64,000 nt of DNA from Syngnathus acus. Its lineage: Eukaryota > Chordata > Actinopteri > Syngnathiformes > Syngnathidae. The DNA lies in NCBI RefSeq assembly GCF_901709675.1, contig NC_051092.1, forward strand, positions 14,672,991 to 14,736,990. The letters run 5' to 3'. Below are positions 14,396-25,208 of the stretch, one piece after another. The notes under the pieces were generated by a model. It saw nothing but the letters and a program-made list of their open reading frames with translations. It made no database searches and was not told where the DNA came from. The translations under genes and the position numbers were made by a program. Position 1 is the first letter of the stretch; each line of letters opens with the position of its first letter.

Positions 14396-14833
14396 CACAG
14401 GGTTAGGGTTAGTGCTAGGGCTGGGTCAGGTTTGGGTTAGAGCTAGGGTTAGGGTTAGACCTAAGGTTAGGGTTAGAGTTAGACCTAGGGTTAGGGGTTA
14501 GGGCTAGGGTTAGTGCTGGAGTTAGGGTTAGAGCTAGGGTTAGCGTTAGGGTTAGAACTAGGGTTGGGGTTAGGGTTAGAGCTAGGGTTTGGGTTAGGGT
14601 TAGACCTAGTGTTAGGGTTAGACCTAGGGTTAGGGGTTAGGGATAGGGTTAGTACTAGGGTTAGAGCTAGGGTTGGGGTTAGGGTTAGAGCTAGGGTTAG
14701 GGTTGGGTTAGGGTTTGGGTTAGAGCTAGGGTTGGGGTTAGGGCTAGGGTTAGGATTAGGGTTAGGGTTAGACCTAGGGTTAGGGATAGGGTTAGTGCTG
14801 GAGTTAGGGTTAGAGCTAGGGTTAGAGCTAGGG
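14396..14833 (+). repeat. Degenerate TTAGGG-like interstitial repeat, left part
   Basis: About 440 bp built from GGGTTAG / GAGCTAGGGTTA / GACCTAGGGTTA units, i.e. a vertebrate telomere-like repeat with many interspersed variants. It is cut by the hAT element at 14834 and resumes at 27530. The long 'open frames' in it are products of the repeat. Confidence 0.85.
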
Positions 14834-15034
14834 CAGGGGTGGGCAAACTTTTTGACTTGCGGGCCGAATTGGGTTCTAAATTTTGACCGGGGGGCCGAAC
14901 CAGGAGCAGATGGATGTAGTGTTTGTGTGAAGTAATATAAATGACATGTAAAGGTCATTGCATAAAAGGTTTTTACTTTTAGTAGATACTAAAGCAGGGG
15001 TGGGCAAACTTTTTGACTTGTGGGCCGAATTGGG

Positions 15035-15284
15035 GTCATACCAAAGACTATAAAAATGGGACCCATTGCCTCCCTGCTTGGCACTCAGCATTAAGGGTTG
15101 GAATTGGGGGGTTAGATCACCAACTGATTCCCGAGCGCGGCACCGCTGCTGCTCACTGCTCCCCTCTCCCCAGGGGATGGATTAAAATCACACGGGGATG
15201 GGTTAAATGCAGAGGACAAATTTCACCACACCCAGGTGTGTGTGTGACGATCATTGGGACTTTAATCTTTTTTTTTTTTTTTTT
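15035..15284 (+). mobile_element. 5'-truncated tRNA-derived SINE in the hAT element
   Basis: Matches the body of the full SINE at 61905-62225 (GTCATACCAAAGACTATAAA, then CACCGCTGCTGCTCACTGCT, and the tail GACGATCATTGGGACTTTAA) but lacks the tRNA head. It splits hAT sequence between GGGCCGAATTGGG and TAAATTTTGACCGG and ends in a T run. Confidence 0.8.
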
Positions 15285-15341
15285 AAATTTTGACCGGGGG
15301 GCCGAACCAGGAGCAGATGGATGTAGTGTTTGTGTGAAGTA

Positions 15342-17164
15342 CATTCGACATTGATGAGTACGCCATGACTGTGTCAGCCTACATCAACAAATGCTCCGAG
15401 GACGTCAGCACCACTAAGAACATCATCACCCGAGCCAACCAACGACCCTGGATGACTGAGGATGTACGTCGTACGCTACGAGCACGGAACTCAGCCTTCA
15501 AGTCTGGCGACAAGGAGGCACTGAGGACAGCGAGAGCCAACTTGAACCGTGCCATCAGGCTAGCGAAGCGAAGCCACAGTCGAAAAATTCAGGATTTTTT
15601 CCACGACGCCAATAACACCAGGAGTATGTGGCAAGGCATACGGGCGATCACGGACTACAACTTACCCTCCCCCCCGGTGGGTGAGGTTGATGCTGACTTC
15701 CTGAATGGTCTAAATAACTTCTTTGGGCGTTTTGAGGCCCTAAACAGCACTCCTGCAGTTAAAACTGTTCCCCACCAGGAAGAGGAGGCCCTCTGCCTTG
15801 ACTCAGCCGACGTGTGGAAGACTCTGAGAAGAGTCAACCCACGTAAGGCCCCAGGCCCCGACAACATACCTGGGCGGGTGTTCAGAGAATGTGCAGGCCA
15901 GCTGGCTGGTGTCATCACAGACATTTTTAACATCTCGCTGGACCAAGCCAAAGTGCCAGTGTGCTTCAAGGCTGCCTCCATCATTCCGGTGCCGAAGAAA
16001 CCTCAAATCACCTCATGGAATGACTACAGACCTGTGGCACTGACTCCCATCATGATGAAGTGCTTCGAAAGGCTGCTCAAAGATCACATCGTCTCCAGAC
16101 TCCCCCCAACATTCGATCCGTTCCAGTTTGCCTACCGGCAGAACCGCTCTACTGAGGATGCCATCTCCTCCGTTCTTCACCTGAGCCTGGCTCACCTGGA
16201 GGAGAGGAACACCCACGTGCGGTTGCTGTTCCTGGACTTCAGCTCAGCGTTTAACACCATCATTCCACAACATCTGGTGGAAAAACTGGAACACCTGGGC
16301 TTCAGCACATCCCTTCGGAACTGGCTGCTAGACTTCCTCACCAACAGACCTCAGTCAGTCCGGGTCGGACAGAACACCTCAGATGTCATCACCCTCAGCA
16401 CAGGCTCCCCTCAGGGCTGCGTCCTGAGCCCCCTGCTGTTCACCCTGATGACACACGACTGCGCCCCCAGGTTCACCACCAATCACATCGTGAAGTTTGC
16501 AGACGACACAACGGTGGTGGGCCTCATCAGGGACAACAACGACCTGGACTACAGAGAGGAGGTGGAGCAGTTGGTGGGCTGGTGCAGAGAAAATAGCCTG
16601 ATCCTGAATGTGGAGAAGACGAAGGAGATCATCGTCGACTTCAGGAAGAACCAGCCTCACCACGCTCCACTGATCATCAACAGCTCAGCTGTGGAGGTGG
16701 TCAGCAGCACTAAATTCCTGGGAGTCCACATCACAGACGACCTCACCTGGACTGTGAACACCACAACACTGGTCAAGAGGGCACAGAAGCGCTTGTACTT
16801 CCTGCGGAGGATGAGGAGAGCCCACCTGCCCCCACCCATCATGAGGACGTTCTACCGAAGCACCATAGAGAGCATTCTGACGAGCTGTCTCTCGGTGTGG
16901 TGTGGAGGTTGCAGCGCCTCCGATTGGAAGAACCTGAGGAGAGTGGTGAGGACAGCAGAGAGGATCATCGGGGCTCCTCTTCCCTCCATTCAGGACTTGT
17001 CATCCCAGCGCTGCGTGTCCCGAGCCCGTAATATTATCAGTGACCCATCACACCCCACCATGGACTGTTCTCCCTGCTGCCCTCTGGGAAGAGGTTTCGC
17101 AGCATCCGCTGCAGGTCCACCAGGTTCTGCAATAGTTTTTTCCCTGCTGTCGTCAGACTGTTGA
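15342..17164 (+). pseudogene. LINE ORF2 C-terminal part: reverse transcriptase
   Basis: Open from the 5' truncation at 15342 (first ATG 15365, 599 codons) with no endonuclease. Reverse transcriptase motifs in order: [34 protein letters not shown] (catalytic D), [24 protein letters not shown] (catalytic DD), KFLGVHI. The C-terminal region shifts frame at about 17070: the usual end of the family (SFFPAVVRLLN-type) is encoded in another frame up to the provirus boundary. It cannot be autonomous because the endonuclease is lost. Confidence 0.85.
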
Positions 17165-17182
17165 ACATTCAAACGTAGCATT

Positions 17183-17576
17183 TGTTAGAGTGGTGCTCAC
17201 TCTAACTTATTTTGCAAGAACCACATGGGAGACAATTAAGTCTTTTTGGGCACCTGCAGGCGGAGAGTCAATTCGTCGCTGTGCATACAGCGATGATCGA
17301 ATGACGTCTGACTCTCTCCTCCTGCATGAGCATTTTTATTAAGAGAAACAGGGTGGGGGTGACAGTGGACTGGATAGGGAAGAGAAAACCCTTGACCTCT
17401 AGTCAAAGCATAGCAGGGGATGTTTTACGACATTGTGTAGGATGGGACAAGCTAGGTTATTTATTACTGGTTACACACCAACATAAGCATAAAACTAATC
17501 TAGCTAGGTTATTTATTACTGGTTACATACATTCCAACATAATCATACGATCAAGATAGTTTGGAAAACCCTGACA
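17183..17576 (-). repeat. 3' LTR of the provirus (left copy)
   Basis: On the - strand it runs TGTCAGGG to TCTAACA, bounded by TG...CA. The poly(A) signal AATAAA lies at 17335-17340 (complement). U3 contains a direct repeat of about 50 bp (17451-17502 and 17503-17550, TAGGTTATTTATTACTGG-type), which looks like a duplicated enhancer. Confidence 0.95.
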
Positions 17577-17592
17577 TATCCCTCCTGTTTTA
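17577..17592 (-). promoter_or_regulatory. Polypurine tract next to the 3' LTR
   Basis: On the - strand TAAAACAGGAGGGATA abuts the start of the 3' LTR; this is the usual plus-strand primer position. Confidence 0.75.
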
Positions 17593-17933
17593 TCATATGA
17601 TTATGTCAACCCGATCCACAAACACAAGCAAGAAAATATAAAGAAGAATAGTAAAAATAATAAACAATGATAGCAATAACTTCCAGTGAAGATGAGGTAT
17701 TTCCTTAATACTCCAGTTCAAACTTAGTGTGTGATCTAAAAACCTGCCGGCCGATGTTAAATAGCAGGAAAAGTCTCACACGGTCCCTCTGCCTTAGGCG
17801 ACCACAACGCTATCAATAAAAAAGAAAAACACAGAAACAGTACATCATTGTATCCATCACTTGCGAAGCATTTTCGATGGTCAAATCATCAAGTTTCTGT
17901 AAAACATGCTCAGTATAACAGCACCTACGCAAT
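17593..17933 (-). other. Provirus region between env and the polypurine tract
   Basis: No open frame with recognisable homology; AT-rich retroviral 3' untranslated sequence. Confidence 0.5.
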
Positions 17934-18395
17934 TCACGTTTCATTATGGTCATCACATCCGTCACGACTAAGAAGTTGTATATGTACTTGTGCCACGGTA
18001 GAAGAGACAACCCTCGTCACAGCAGACTTCAAACATGGGATAACACAGGTCGTAAACAAGCACAACAACACCAGCACAACAAGCACAGGAGACACAATTT
18101 TCAACAGCAGTTGCCACCAGTTGCCAGAGAATAGCCATGAAAAGAAACCCCACTGTTGTGGAACTTTGTCATTCGACATGGCCTGCTGTAAGTTCTTCAG
18201 TGAAGCCATGGCGTCGTAGATGTGTGTGTCATTTTCTCCCGGAATGTATGTGCAACAGGAAGTCCCAATGATGTGGCACACACCACCTTGTGCTGCCGTC
18301 AACAAGTCCAGAACCATCCTGTTTTGGAAGACCATCAGCCTAATAGCCTGAATCTCTCTATTTTGTCCATCGTTGACTTGCAGTGAGAGATTCAC
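17934..18395 (-). pseudogene. env: Retroviral env, transmembrane subunit part
   Basis: Open frame of about 150 codons. Its N-terminal third has a heptad-like stretch followed by an immunosuppressive-domain-like segment and a CX6CC motif (C-HIIGTS-CC), typical of gamma-type envelopes whose SU and TM are disulfide linked. Near residues 85-115 there is a Trp-rich membrane-proximal patch and a hydrophobic anchor (VSPVLVVLVLLCLFTTC), then a short cytoplasmic tail. It lies in a different frame from the SU part, so env is broken between about 18395 and 18547. The fusion peptide region falls in the break. Confidence 0.85.
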
Positions 18396-18546
18396 AAAGG
18401 ATTGAAAACGATAGTTCAGTGTTTCGATGAAGAGCGAATGTTTTCCAACTCCGACCGAGGGAAAAAGCGCATGAACAACTTTGTCTCCAACGGACCATAT
18501 TTTATGGTCGTCTGGAACATTCGCACCCCAGACAGGGTCATGAGGG

Positions 18547-19467
18547 TCAAAGGTTGCAACCGCCCTGCGTTGACGTCCAGAAGAGTTGTGTGCTGCCGTC
18601 AGCTGACTTATGTCGTATCCTGTAGGTGTGGTCTGTCACCCACACTGGTGCACACACTCCTGTCCAGTTGGCGGGCAGCATCGGATAAACCTTGTGACCA
18701 CAAAGCCACCAGCCATTCTGTATGAAGTATGTTCCGTTCGATGGTGCAGACATGTTAGTCGGAGAGCCCTCCGCAACTGAAATGGCTCTCCTATCCTGAC
18801 ACTCAGCGGCGATGTCCAAAGCTCCCATCCAGTTTCCTCCTGGAGAGCAGTCGTCGTTAATGCATTTGTGGGTCTTACTTCCTTGGATGTAACACGTATA
18901 GTTCACTCCAGGTCGCCGCTCTGTGTAGGCAACTTGCGGCAATGTTCGTCCTTTAACAGTCACATTGAGATTTGTCCAGAAAAGCTGATCACAGGTACCT
19001 TCCGCAAGTCCAGGGCGGGAAGGGTCATCATCACTCACTTTGACAGCACGGTGTTGATATCCAACCCCTCCCATGGATGCCATACATTTCGCTTCAGTGA
19101 CATTCATTGCCCTGGCCTCCAAGTGAACTTGCGTGGAGGAAGGGGGGAGTTTTGAACACACATAACACCCCTCCTGTGTGTGGGCTCTCACAGTGAACTT
19201 GACGTACCGGTACCACGTGTTGGTTTCGTATGGGTTTCTGGGGTCCCATGACCAGTCCTCAAAGTTCTCATCGTGTGACCATCGTTTTCCACGGTCAACA
19301 TTGTCACTTGGTCTGTTCAAATGAGTCCATAGACCATAGCACGCTCCAACCACAACGCAGCAGAGGATCCATCTGGCATATGGAGCCCCGTTGCTACTAG
19401 GATGGCAGAGACACCGGGACATCCCCTCGCCTAGCGGAGTGGGGATCGTTGTTTTCTTCACCAACAT
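18547..19467 (-). pseudogene. env: Retroviral env, surface subunit part
   Basis: 306-codon frame starting close after pol. A hydrophobic segment at residues 33-45 (WILCCVVVGACYG) can act as a signal peptide or anchor. It has many cysteines, N-glycosylation sites (NVT, NYT, NMS, NGT, NWT) and a CYVC CXXC-type motif. The C-terminal part has TGVCAPVW, a pattern shared by gamma-type fish and mammalian envelopes. It stops at 18547 and the TM part continues in another frame. Confidence 0.8.
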
Positions 19468-19528
19468 TGAGACGTCCTACCCTAAACGATAGGACCCCTT
19501 TGAAGTTAGCCTTCCCCACCACTCCGAA

Positions 19529-20101
19529 TTAGGGGTCCAGCACTCTCTGCAACTTGCAGTGGCTGAGGTGAATCCAACTGGGCCGTTCAGCGATCTTCAC
19601 TGCGGTGGGGGTAGTCAGCAAGACTTGGAATGGTCCCTCCCACCGTGGGCTGACCCAGTTCTTTCTTTTAATGACCTTGATGTAGACCCAGTCTCCTGGA
19701 TTGATGGGGTTGTCGACCTGTGAGGAGGAAAGATCAGGCGGCAGTAAATTTGCATTTGACACATCTTTCAGTTTGAGGGTCCTTATCATATAGTCTGCCA
19801 AGGACTGTTCTTCATCTGCTTTTTGCAAATCTGCAGGGAACACAGGTAGTCTATATGGTCTCCCATGGACGACTTCAAAAGGTGTAAGCCCTTCTGAAGT
19901 GGGAGTAATTCTCATATAGAGCTTCACTAAGTCTAGGCACTCTGGCCAAGATCTGCCTGTTGTTTCCATGCATTTTTTCAACCTGCTTTTGATAGTGGAG
20001 TTTGCTCGTTCAACCAGGCCAGCGCTCGCAGGATGCCAAGCGCAGTGGTTTTTTAATGTTATCCCAAGGTGTACAGCCATGTTCTGTACAACTTGGTTCA
20101 C
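19529..20101 (-). pseudogene. pol: Retroviral pol, integrase C-terminal half
   Basis: Continues the integrase core of the upstream pol frame after a frame break. It has the catalytic glutamate in [11 protein letters not shown] and the C-terminal domain with [12 protein letters not shown] and [17 protein letters not shown], an SH3-like region typical of gamma-type integrases. It ends 60 bp before the env start. Confidence 0.88.
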
Positions 20102-22608
20102 AAAGTGTGGACCATTGTCACTGTAAATGGTTTGGGGGATGCCATGAGTCGGTATGATGGCTTTGCCACTGTTAAGGCATCTGCTCGTTTAGATGGAACT
20201 ATTTCCACCCATTTGGAAAATGCATCAATCATCACTAAGCAGTATTTGTGAGGTCCACTTTGTGTGAGCTCAATAAAATCCATGTGCATGATTTGAAATG
20301 GGTAAGACGGTTTTGGAAATGAGCCTCTCTTAGGTCTCATATTTCCTTGTGGATTATGTTTCACACAAACAGGACATGCTTTACAAAAAATTTTTAAGTA
20401 AGCATCTAAACCAAAGGTAGTGAATTGTTGATGTATGATGGACTTCATCCCTCCTGTCGACACATGGCAAGGCCCATGTGTCGCAATAGCCGCTGCCTTA
20501 AAAAGTGATTTTGGTAAAACAGGTTTGTCATCGATGCGGTGGATATTATCTGTATCCACTATTGCACCTTTTGTCGTCCACATTCGTTTTTCCACCATTG
20601 GAGCATTGCCCTGCATATCTGTCAGTATAGTCTTATCTATGAGTTGCGTGTCCTCTGAATCTATTAAAAAGAATTCATGGCCATGTTTCCCTGCTGCTGC
20701 TTCTTTAGCAATTCTGTCTGCTAATCTGTTTCCATTTGAGGCTTCATCTGTGCCTGTGGTGTGAGCAGCACATTTACACACAGCTAGTTTAGCAGGTAAA
20801 TGAATGGCCTGCAACAAGTCTTTTAACAAGGAGGCATGGGTAACCGGCTTACCGGTTGATGTTGTCATCCCTCTGCGCTCCCATTGTTTCGCAAAATAGA
20901 ACAGAGTAGAAAACGCATACTGACTGTCCGTGTATACAGTGACTTCCTTATCTTCCGCTAATTGACAAGCTCTTGTTAGCGCAATTAGCTCAGCAGCCTG
21001 CGCTGACCTGTTGTATGGAAGCTTCTCTGCTTCAACAATCTGGTTTGGCAATTTCACAATTGCATAACCACTTTGATTGTTTCCTTTAGGATCCTTTGAA
21101 CATGATCCATCCACAAACCACTTTTCCCCTTTGTCAAGTGGCGTGTCACGTAAATCTTCTCTGGGCAGCTGTAGATGTTCTGTGGCATCCAAACAGTTAT
21201 GTGGGGTTCCATCCCCTGGCAACGGGATCAACGTTGCTGGGTTAAGGACTGTGCACCTCTTTATCACAATGTGTGGTTGTGACAGAAGTGTAGCAGTGTA
21301 AGACAGGTGTCTGGCTGGCGACAAAAAGTTCATTTTACTTTGTAGTAGCAACACATCTACAGCATGTGGAACTAGCAGCTCCATTTTGTGAAAGAGCACC
21401 ACATCTGCAGCTTGTCTCACTGCAAGCGCTGCCGCGCATACTGCTTGGACACAGTCTGGCAAAGATTGAGCCACTGGATCCAATTTTTTGGAATAAAATG
21501 CAATTGGTCTTAGTTTGCTGCCATGACTCTGCAGCAACACTGAGGTCATAAAACCATTCCTGCAGTCTGCTGTTTGCACAAAGGTTTTATTGTAGTCTGG
21601 CAAGATAAGAGTTGTAGTTTCCATCAGAGCCTGTTTCAGCACTACAAAAGCATCATCTGCTACTGGTGTCCATATTATTTTTTCTGTCATTGCCATGGGG
21701 ACTCCATGCACAATATTCAGCAGCGGTTGTGTCTTTTCCGCATAATGTGGGATCCATGCTCTGCAGTAATTGCAGAGCCCCAAAAATGACATCATTTGTT
21801 TTTTTGTTTCAGGTTTCGGTGCATCTGCAATGATCTGCTTTCTGGTTCTCTGTATCTGTCTTCCAGAAGCTGACAAAGTGTGACCTAAATAGTTCACTTC
21901 CTGTCTGACCCATTGTAGCTTGTTCTTGCTCACTTTATTCCCCGTTTTGCAGAGAAAGTGTAACAATGCTAAGGAGTCTTCCTTGCAAGCAGCTTCAGTT
22001 TCAGAGGCTACCAGGAGATCATCTACATAAACTAGAAGTTGGCTTTTGTTTGACATCTGAAAATCAGCCAAACAGGCCATGATGGCTTGAATGAAAATAG
22101 TTGGACTATCAGCAAATCCCTGTGGCAATCTGGTGTACGTATAAGTTTGTCCTTTAAAGGTAAACGCAAACCAAAACTGTGAGTCTGGGTGAATTGGCAC
22201 TGAGAAAAATGCATTGCTAAGATCAATTACTGTGAAAAACTTCTGGTTAGGTTTCAAAGTGTTCAGAAGTGTGTGTGGATCAGGCACATTAGGTGCTCTT
22301 GTCTGCACTGCATCATTCACTGCTCGTAAATCTTGTATCATTCGCCAATCAATTTTATTGGCCTTTTGGACTGGAAAAATAGGAGTGTTGCAAGGAGAAT
22401 CCGAGCACTTCCTAATGATTCCTCCTGTCAAAAGATCATTTATAACAGGGGCAATCCCATTTATTGCCTCGTGTTTTAAAGGATATTGCTTAACTCTTGG
22501 ACGCCACTCTGATCTTGGTTTGATCTGTACTGGTGGAATGGACGTTAAAAGTCCTACATGTCCACAGTTCTTCAGGAAGCCCAGCCAATTCCCCCTCCTC
22601 CTTTTCAT
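20098..22608 (-). pseudogene. pol: Retroviral pol: reverse transcriptase, RNase H, integrase N-terminal half
   Basis: 836 codons without internal stop. RT motifs: TVIDLSNAFFSVPI (catalytic D), LPQGFADSP, LLVYVDDLLVA (YVDD). RNase H: KWFVDGSCS, AAELIALTRA, VYTDSQYAF. Integrase zinc domain: H residues in the HGPCHVSTGG region and CKACPVC; core start MDFIEL. Homology leaves this frame in integrase between about 20100 and 20190. At the other end, homology to the family continues upstream of its first ATG in another frame (break near 22560). The enzyme is therefore interrupted at both ends. Confidence 0.93.
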
Positions 22609-22627
22609 TCAAACAAATGTCAACTAG

Positions 22628-22630
22628 TCA
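22628..22630 (-). promoter_or_regulatory. UGA-CUA-G stop at the pro/pol junction, candidate readthrough site
   Basis: On the - strand TGA CTA GTT GAC. Once the MITE and its duplicated TA (172 bp) are discounted, this TGA is in frame with pro. The motif UGA-CUA-G is the best-known high-readthrough context. The frame then enters sequence resembling the start of pol before a 1-nt break near 22560. Confidence 0.6.
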
Positions 22631-22837
22631 GGGAAGCGCACAAGCGCATGCCCTTCCAACAGCTACCTCACACACTGTTTGCTTCCACATGTCACAACTG
22701 GTACTGTAGCTCCACCCATCACCTTTGTCCTCATAATCAGTGACAGATCCAGCAAGTTTAATTCGGCAACCCACATCTACCCATGTTACACTGTGAGGTT
22801 TGAACAATGAAATGTGGGGTACAGCCGACAACTTGTA

Positions 22838-23007
22838 CCGTAATTTTCGGACTATAAGTCGCACCGGAGTATAAGTCGCACCAGCCATAAAATGCCCAAA
22901 AAAGTGAAAAAACCCCATATATATGTATATAAATCGCTCCTGAGTATAAGTCGCCCCCCCACCCAAACTATGAAAAAAACCCGCGACTTATAGTCCGAAA
23001 ATTACGG
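22838..23007. mobile_element. 170-bp TA-flanked MITE inserted in pro
   Basis: Inverted ends CCGTAATTTTCGGACTATAA, flanked by TA at 22836-22837 and 23008-23009. Internal sequence is rich in TATAAGTCGC-type repeats. It belongs to the same broad group as the CCGTATTTTCC MITEs at 31173 and 47614. It shifts the retroviral frame (172 bp including the duplicated TA). Confidence 0.85.
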
Positions 23008-23738
23008 TATTTGTCTTTCTGAGGAGCGGGCAGGAGCACAGCAGCAGCTGCAAATGACCTGCGGTCTGTGTACAGAGCAGTGATTGTTAAAGTTACTTCT
23101 GTGTCACTGAGAAAACTTTCAATATAGTCATCATGTGGATCAGTGAGAATATTCATGGTGACATGTAACTGATTACAAGTCATTTCTGATTCAGGTCGGG
23201 ACAATTGTTTTCGAGCTTTACTCAGCAATCTGCTTGGTAGCTTGGGATTCCGTTCAGGAGTGATGTCATAGGAGCAGCAAATCTGTTCACCTGCTTGTGC
23301 AGCATATGAGTCTACATCTCTCACTCTACATGCTCGCATGCCATCCTTTACTGGAATTATTGCGATTCCAAACCGAGTCATCAGATCTCGTCCCAGCAGG
23401 TTTATGGGACATTTTGGGGATAGAACAATCGAGACTGAAGCTATGACTCCTGTTTCATCATCTCTCACTACAACTGGATTGGAGATACTCTCCTTGTGTA
23501 CCTGCCCATCAGCAGATTTCACCCAAATTGTACTTTGGGAGGCCTTTAGATTAGGGACTTTAGTTTTTATTACGGTTTTACAAGCTCCGGTATCACACAA
23601 AAACTCTACTTCACTTCCTCCAATGTTTAAGGTAACATATGGTTTTTCTTTTAATGCACTCAGAATGTCCCATGCTGTATGGACATCTACTATTTCTTCC
23701 TCAGTAGGAGCACAAGAGGTCATAGGGGAGGAATCTAG
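22968..23738 (-). pseudogene. pro: Retroviral protease, same frame as gag after a UGA
   Basis: The frame continues directly from the gag stop (UGA at 23739-23741). Its active-site motif is FLCDTGACKTVI, with the flap-like and C-terminal LLGRDLM motif of retropepsins. The last dozen codons before the stop at 22968 come from the inserted MITE, so the C-terminal extension of pro is cut off. First ATG at 23723, but initiation there is unlikely; readthrough from gag is the expected route. Confidence 0.88.
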
Positions 23739-23741
23739 TCA
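23739..23741 (-). promoter_or_regulatory. UGA-CUA-G stop at the gag/pro junction, candidate readthrough site
   Basis: On the - strand TGA CTA GAT TCC; gag before it and pro after it share one frame. Gammaretroviruses use UAG readthrough at this place; here it is UGA with the favourable CUA-G context. A downstream RNA structure was not evaluated. Confidence 0.75.
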
Positions 23742-25208
23742 TGCTGAGAATTTGGCTTTCCCTCTGCCTCTTCCTCCACCCCTTGATTGGTTTTGTTTTT
23801 TTCTAAAACACTCTTTTGACCAGTGTCCACGTTTCCCACAGTTCCAACAGTTGTCAGAATCTGGTGGGGGTTTTGAATTGTATGGTGGCCTTCGACCTTG
23901 TTGGCCTCTACCTCCTCTGCCTCGCTGGGACCCTTGGAAGAAGACTGTTGTATCTTCATCTAGGTCATCATCGTCTAGATGAAATACATCAGAACTTTTG
24001 CCTTTTTTGATCACTTTTTCAGCATGTCTGGCCCATTGCATAGTTGTTGTCACACTTGCAATATCTACTTCCACCAAATGTTTCCTCACCCAGTTGCCTA
24101 TTTCAGGGCGGAAATTTGTAAGGAGCGCATTTTTAAGCTGTTGCTGATAAGCACTCTCAGCTGCATCATTGAATGGGATGCCACTATGCACCCTGAATTC
24201 TTTTTCAAATCTCAAGCGAAAATCATCAGTATCTTCCCCAGGCTTCTGTTTTATTCCTGCCAAATGACCATAATTCGCTCGTCTTTGAAATATAGTTTGC
24301 ACTCTTTGCACAAGATCATTCCATTGTGCTGCATACTCCCCTCCCAATTGATTTCCCTCAACGGGATAGGGAAAAGGCCCTTGATTATTTCTACCTGTAT
24401 AATTTCCTCTAACCTTTGCCCAGTCTTTTCCCAAGGATGACATTGCAGCTTCTCCTGCCTCATGCCCATTTAGTCTATAGGAATGTATGATTCCAGCCAT
24501 GTCTTCTGCCCATTTTTCTGGGTCTTCAGCAACAGGGGTAACCCCTTCAACTGCTTTCCTTGCCTCTTCCAAAGTCCATGGCCGAAAAACATATGTATGT
24601 GGAGGTTGGCCTTCCCCTACAATAGGGTTTGGCACTTGTATCATTGGGCACACATCAACATTGTCTAAATTTTGGGAAAATCTAGCAGCAGTGGTCAAAC
24701 TTCTTGTTTGTACAGGGCTTCTAATAATTTGACCCTGACCTTTTTTGCTGTTATATGGGGGAGGGTGCAGGTCTGTTAAGCTTGGATACAAGTTTTGCGC
24801 ACGAGCGGAATGCCCCTCTTGCTCCTCTGCTTGAGGTGCACCTGGGACAGTGCGCCTGCGCACTGTGGCCTCATTGTCTTCCGGCCTGACAAACATAGCC
24901 TCATCACTTTTCATCTTTCTATCCTTTGTCTTTTGGATTTGTTCTCTTCTCTCTTGTGAAGCATTCAACCACATTCTAGCACAAATCAATTCTCTCTCTT
25001 TTCTTTTCTTTTTCAGTCCCTTTGACTTCCTATTCACACTCTCCTCCAAAACATCAACCACTATCTTCCACACTTCAACTTTCAACTTCCCTTCTACTCC
25101 ATACTTTTTCTTCCACTTCGGCATGTATTGCATACAATTAACAAATTTACTCGCCATGTACTTCTCATCTCCGTCAAGAGCTAGGGATTTACCGTTTTTA
25201 TTTCCCAT
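23742..25208 (-). CDS. gag: Retroviral Gag polyprotein
   Basis: Start chosen at ATG 25208, because it gives the myristoylation signal MGNKNGKS; an ATG 13 codons upstream lacks it. The matrix region is followed by late-domain motifs PPPY and YPSL at about residues 155-170. The capsid has a major homology-like segment (QKPGEDTDDFRLRFEKEF). The C-terminus has one CCHC zinc knuckle (CWNCGKRGHWSKEC) and a basic RGGGRGRGK tail. About 489 codons, intact. It ends at the leaky-type UGA before pro. Structural role: virion assembly at the plasma membrane. Confidence 0.92.

Noticed and set aside
14491-14958. Long frames on both strands with LGLGLE or NPSSNPNP repeats
   Set aside because: Direct translation of the TTAGGG-like repeat, not genes.
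17934-19467. Domesticated envelope gene
   Set aside because: env is split in two frames in a young provirus with matching LTRs; no sign of long-term preservation.
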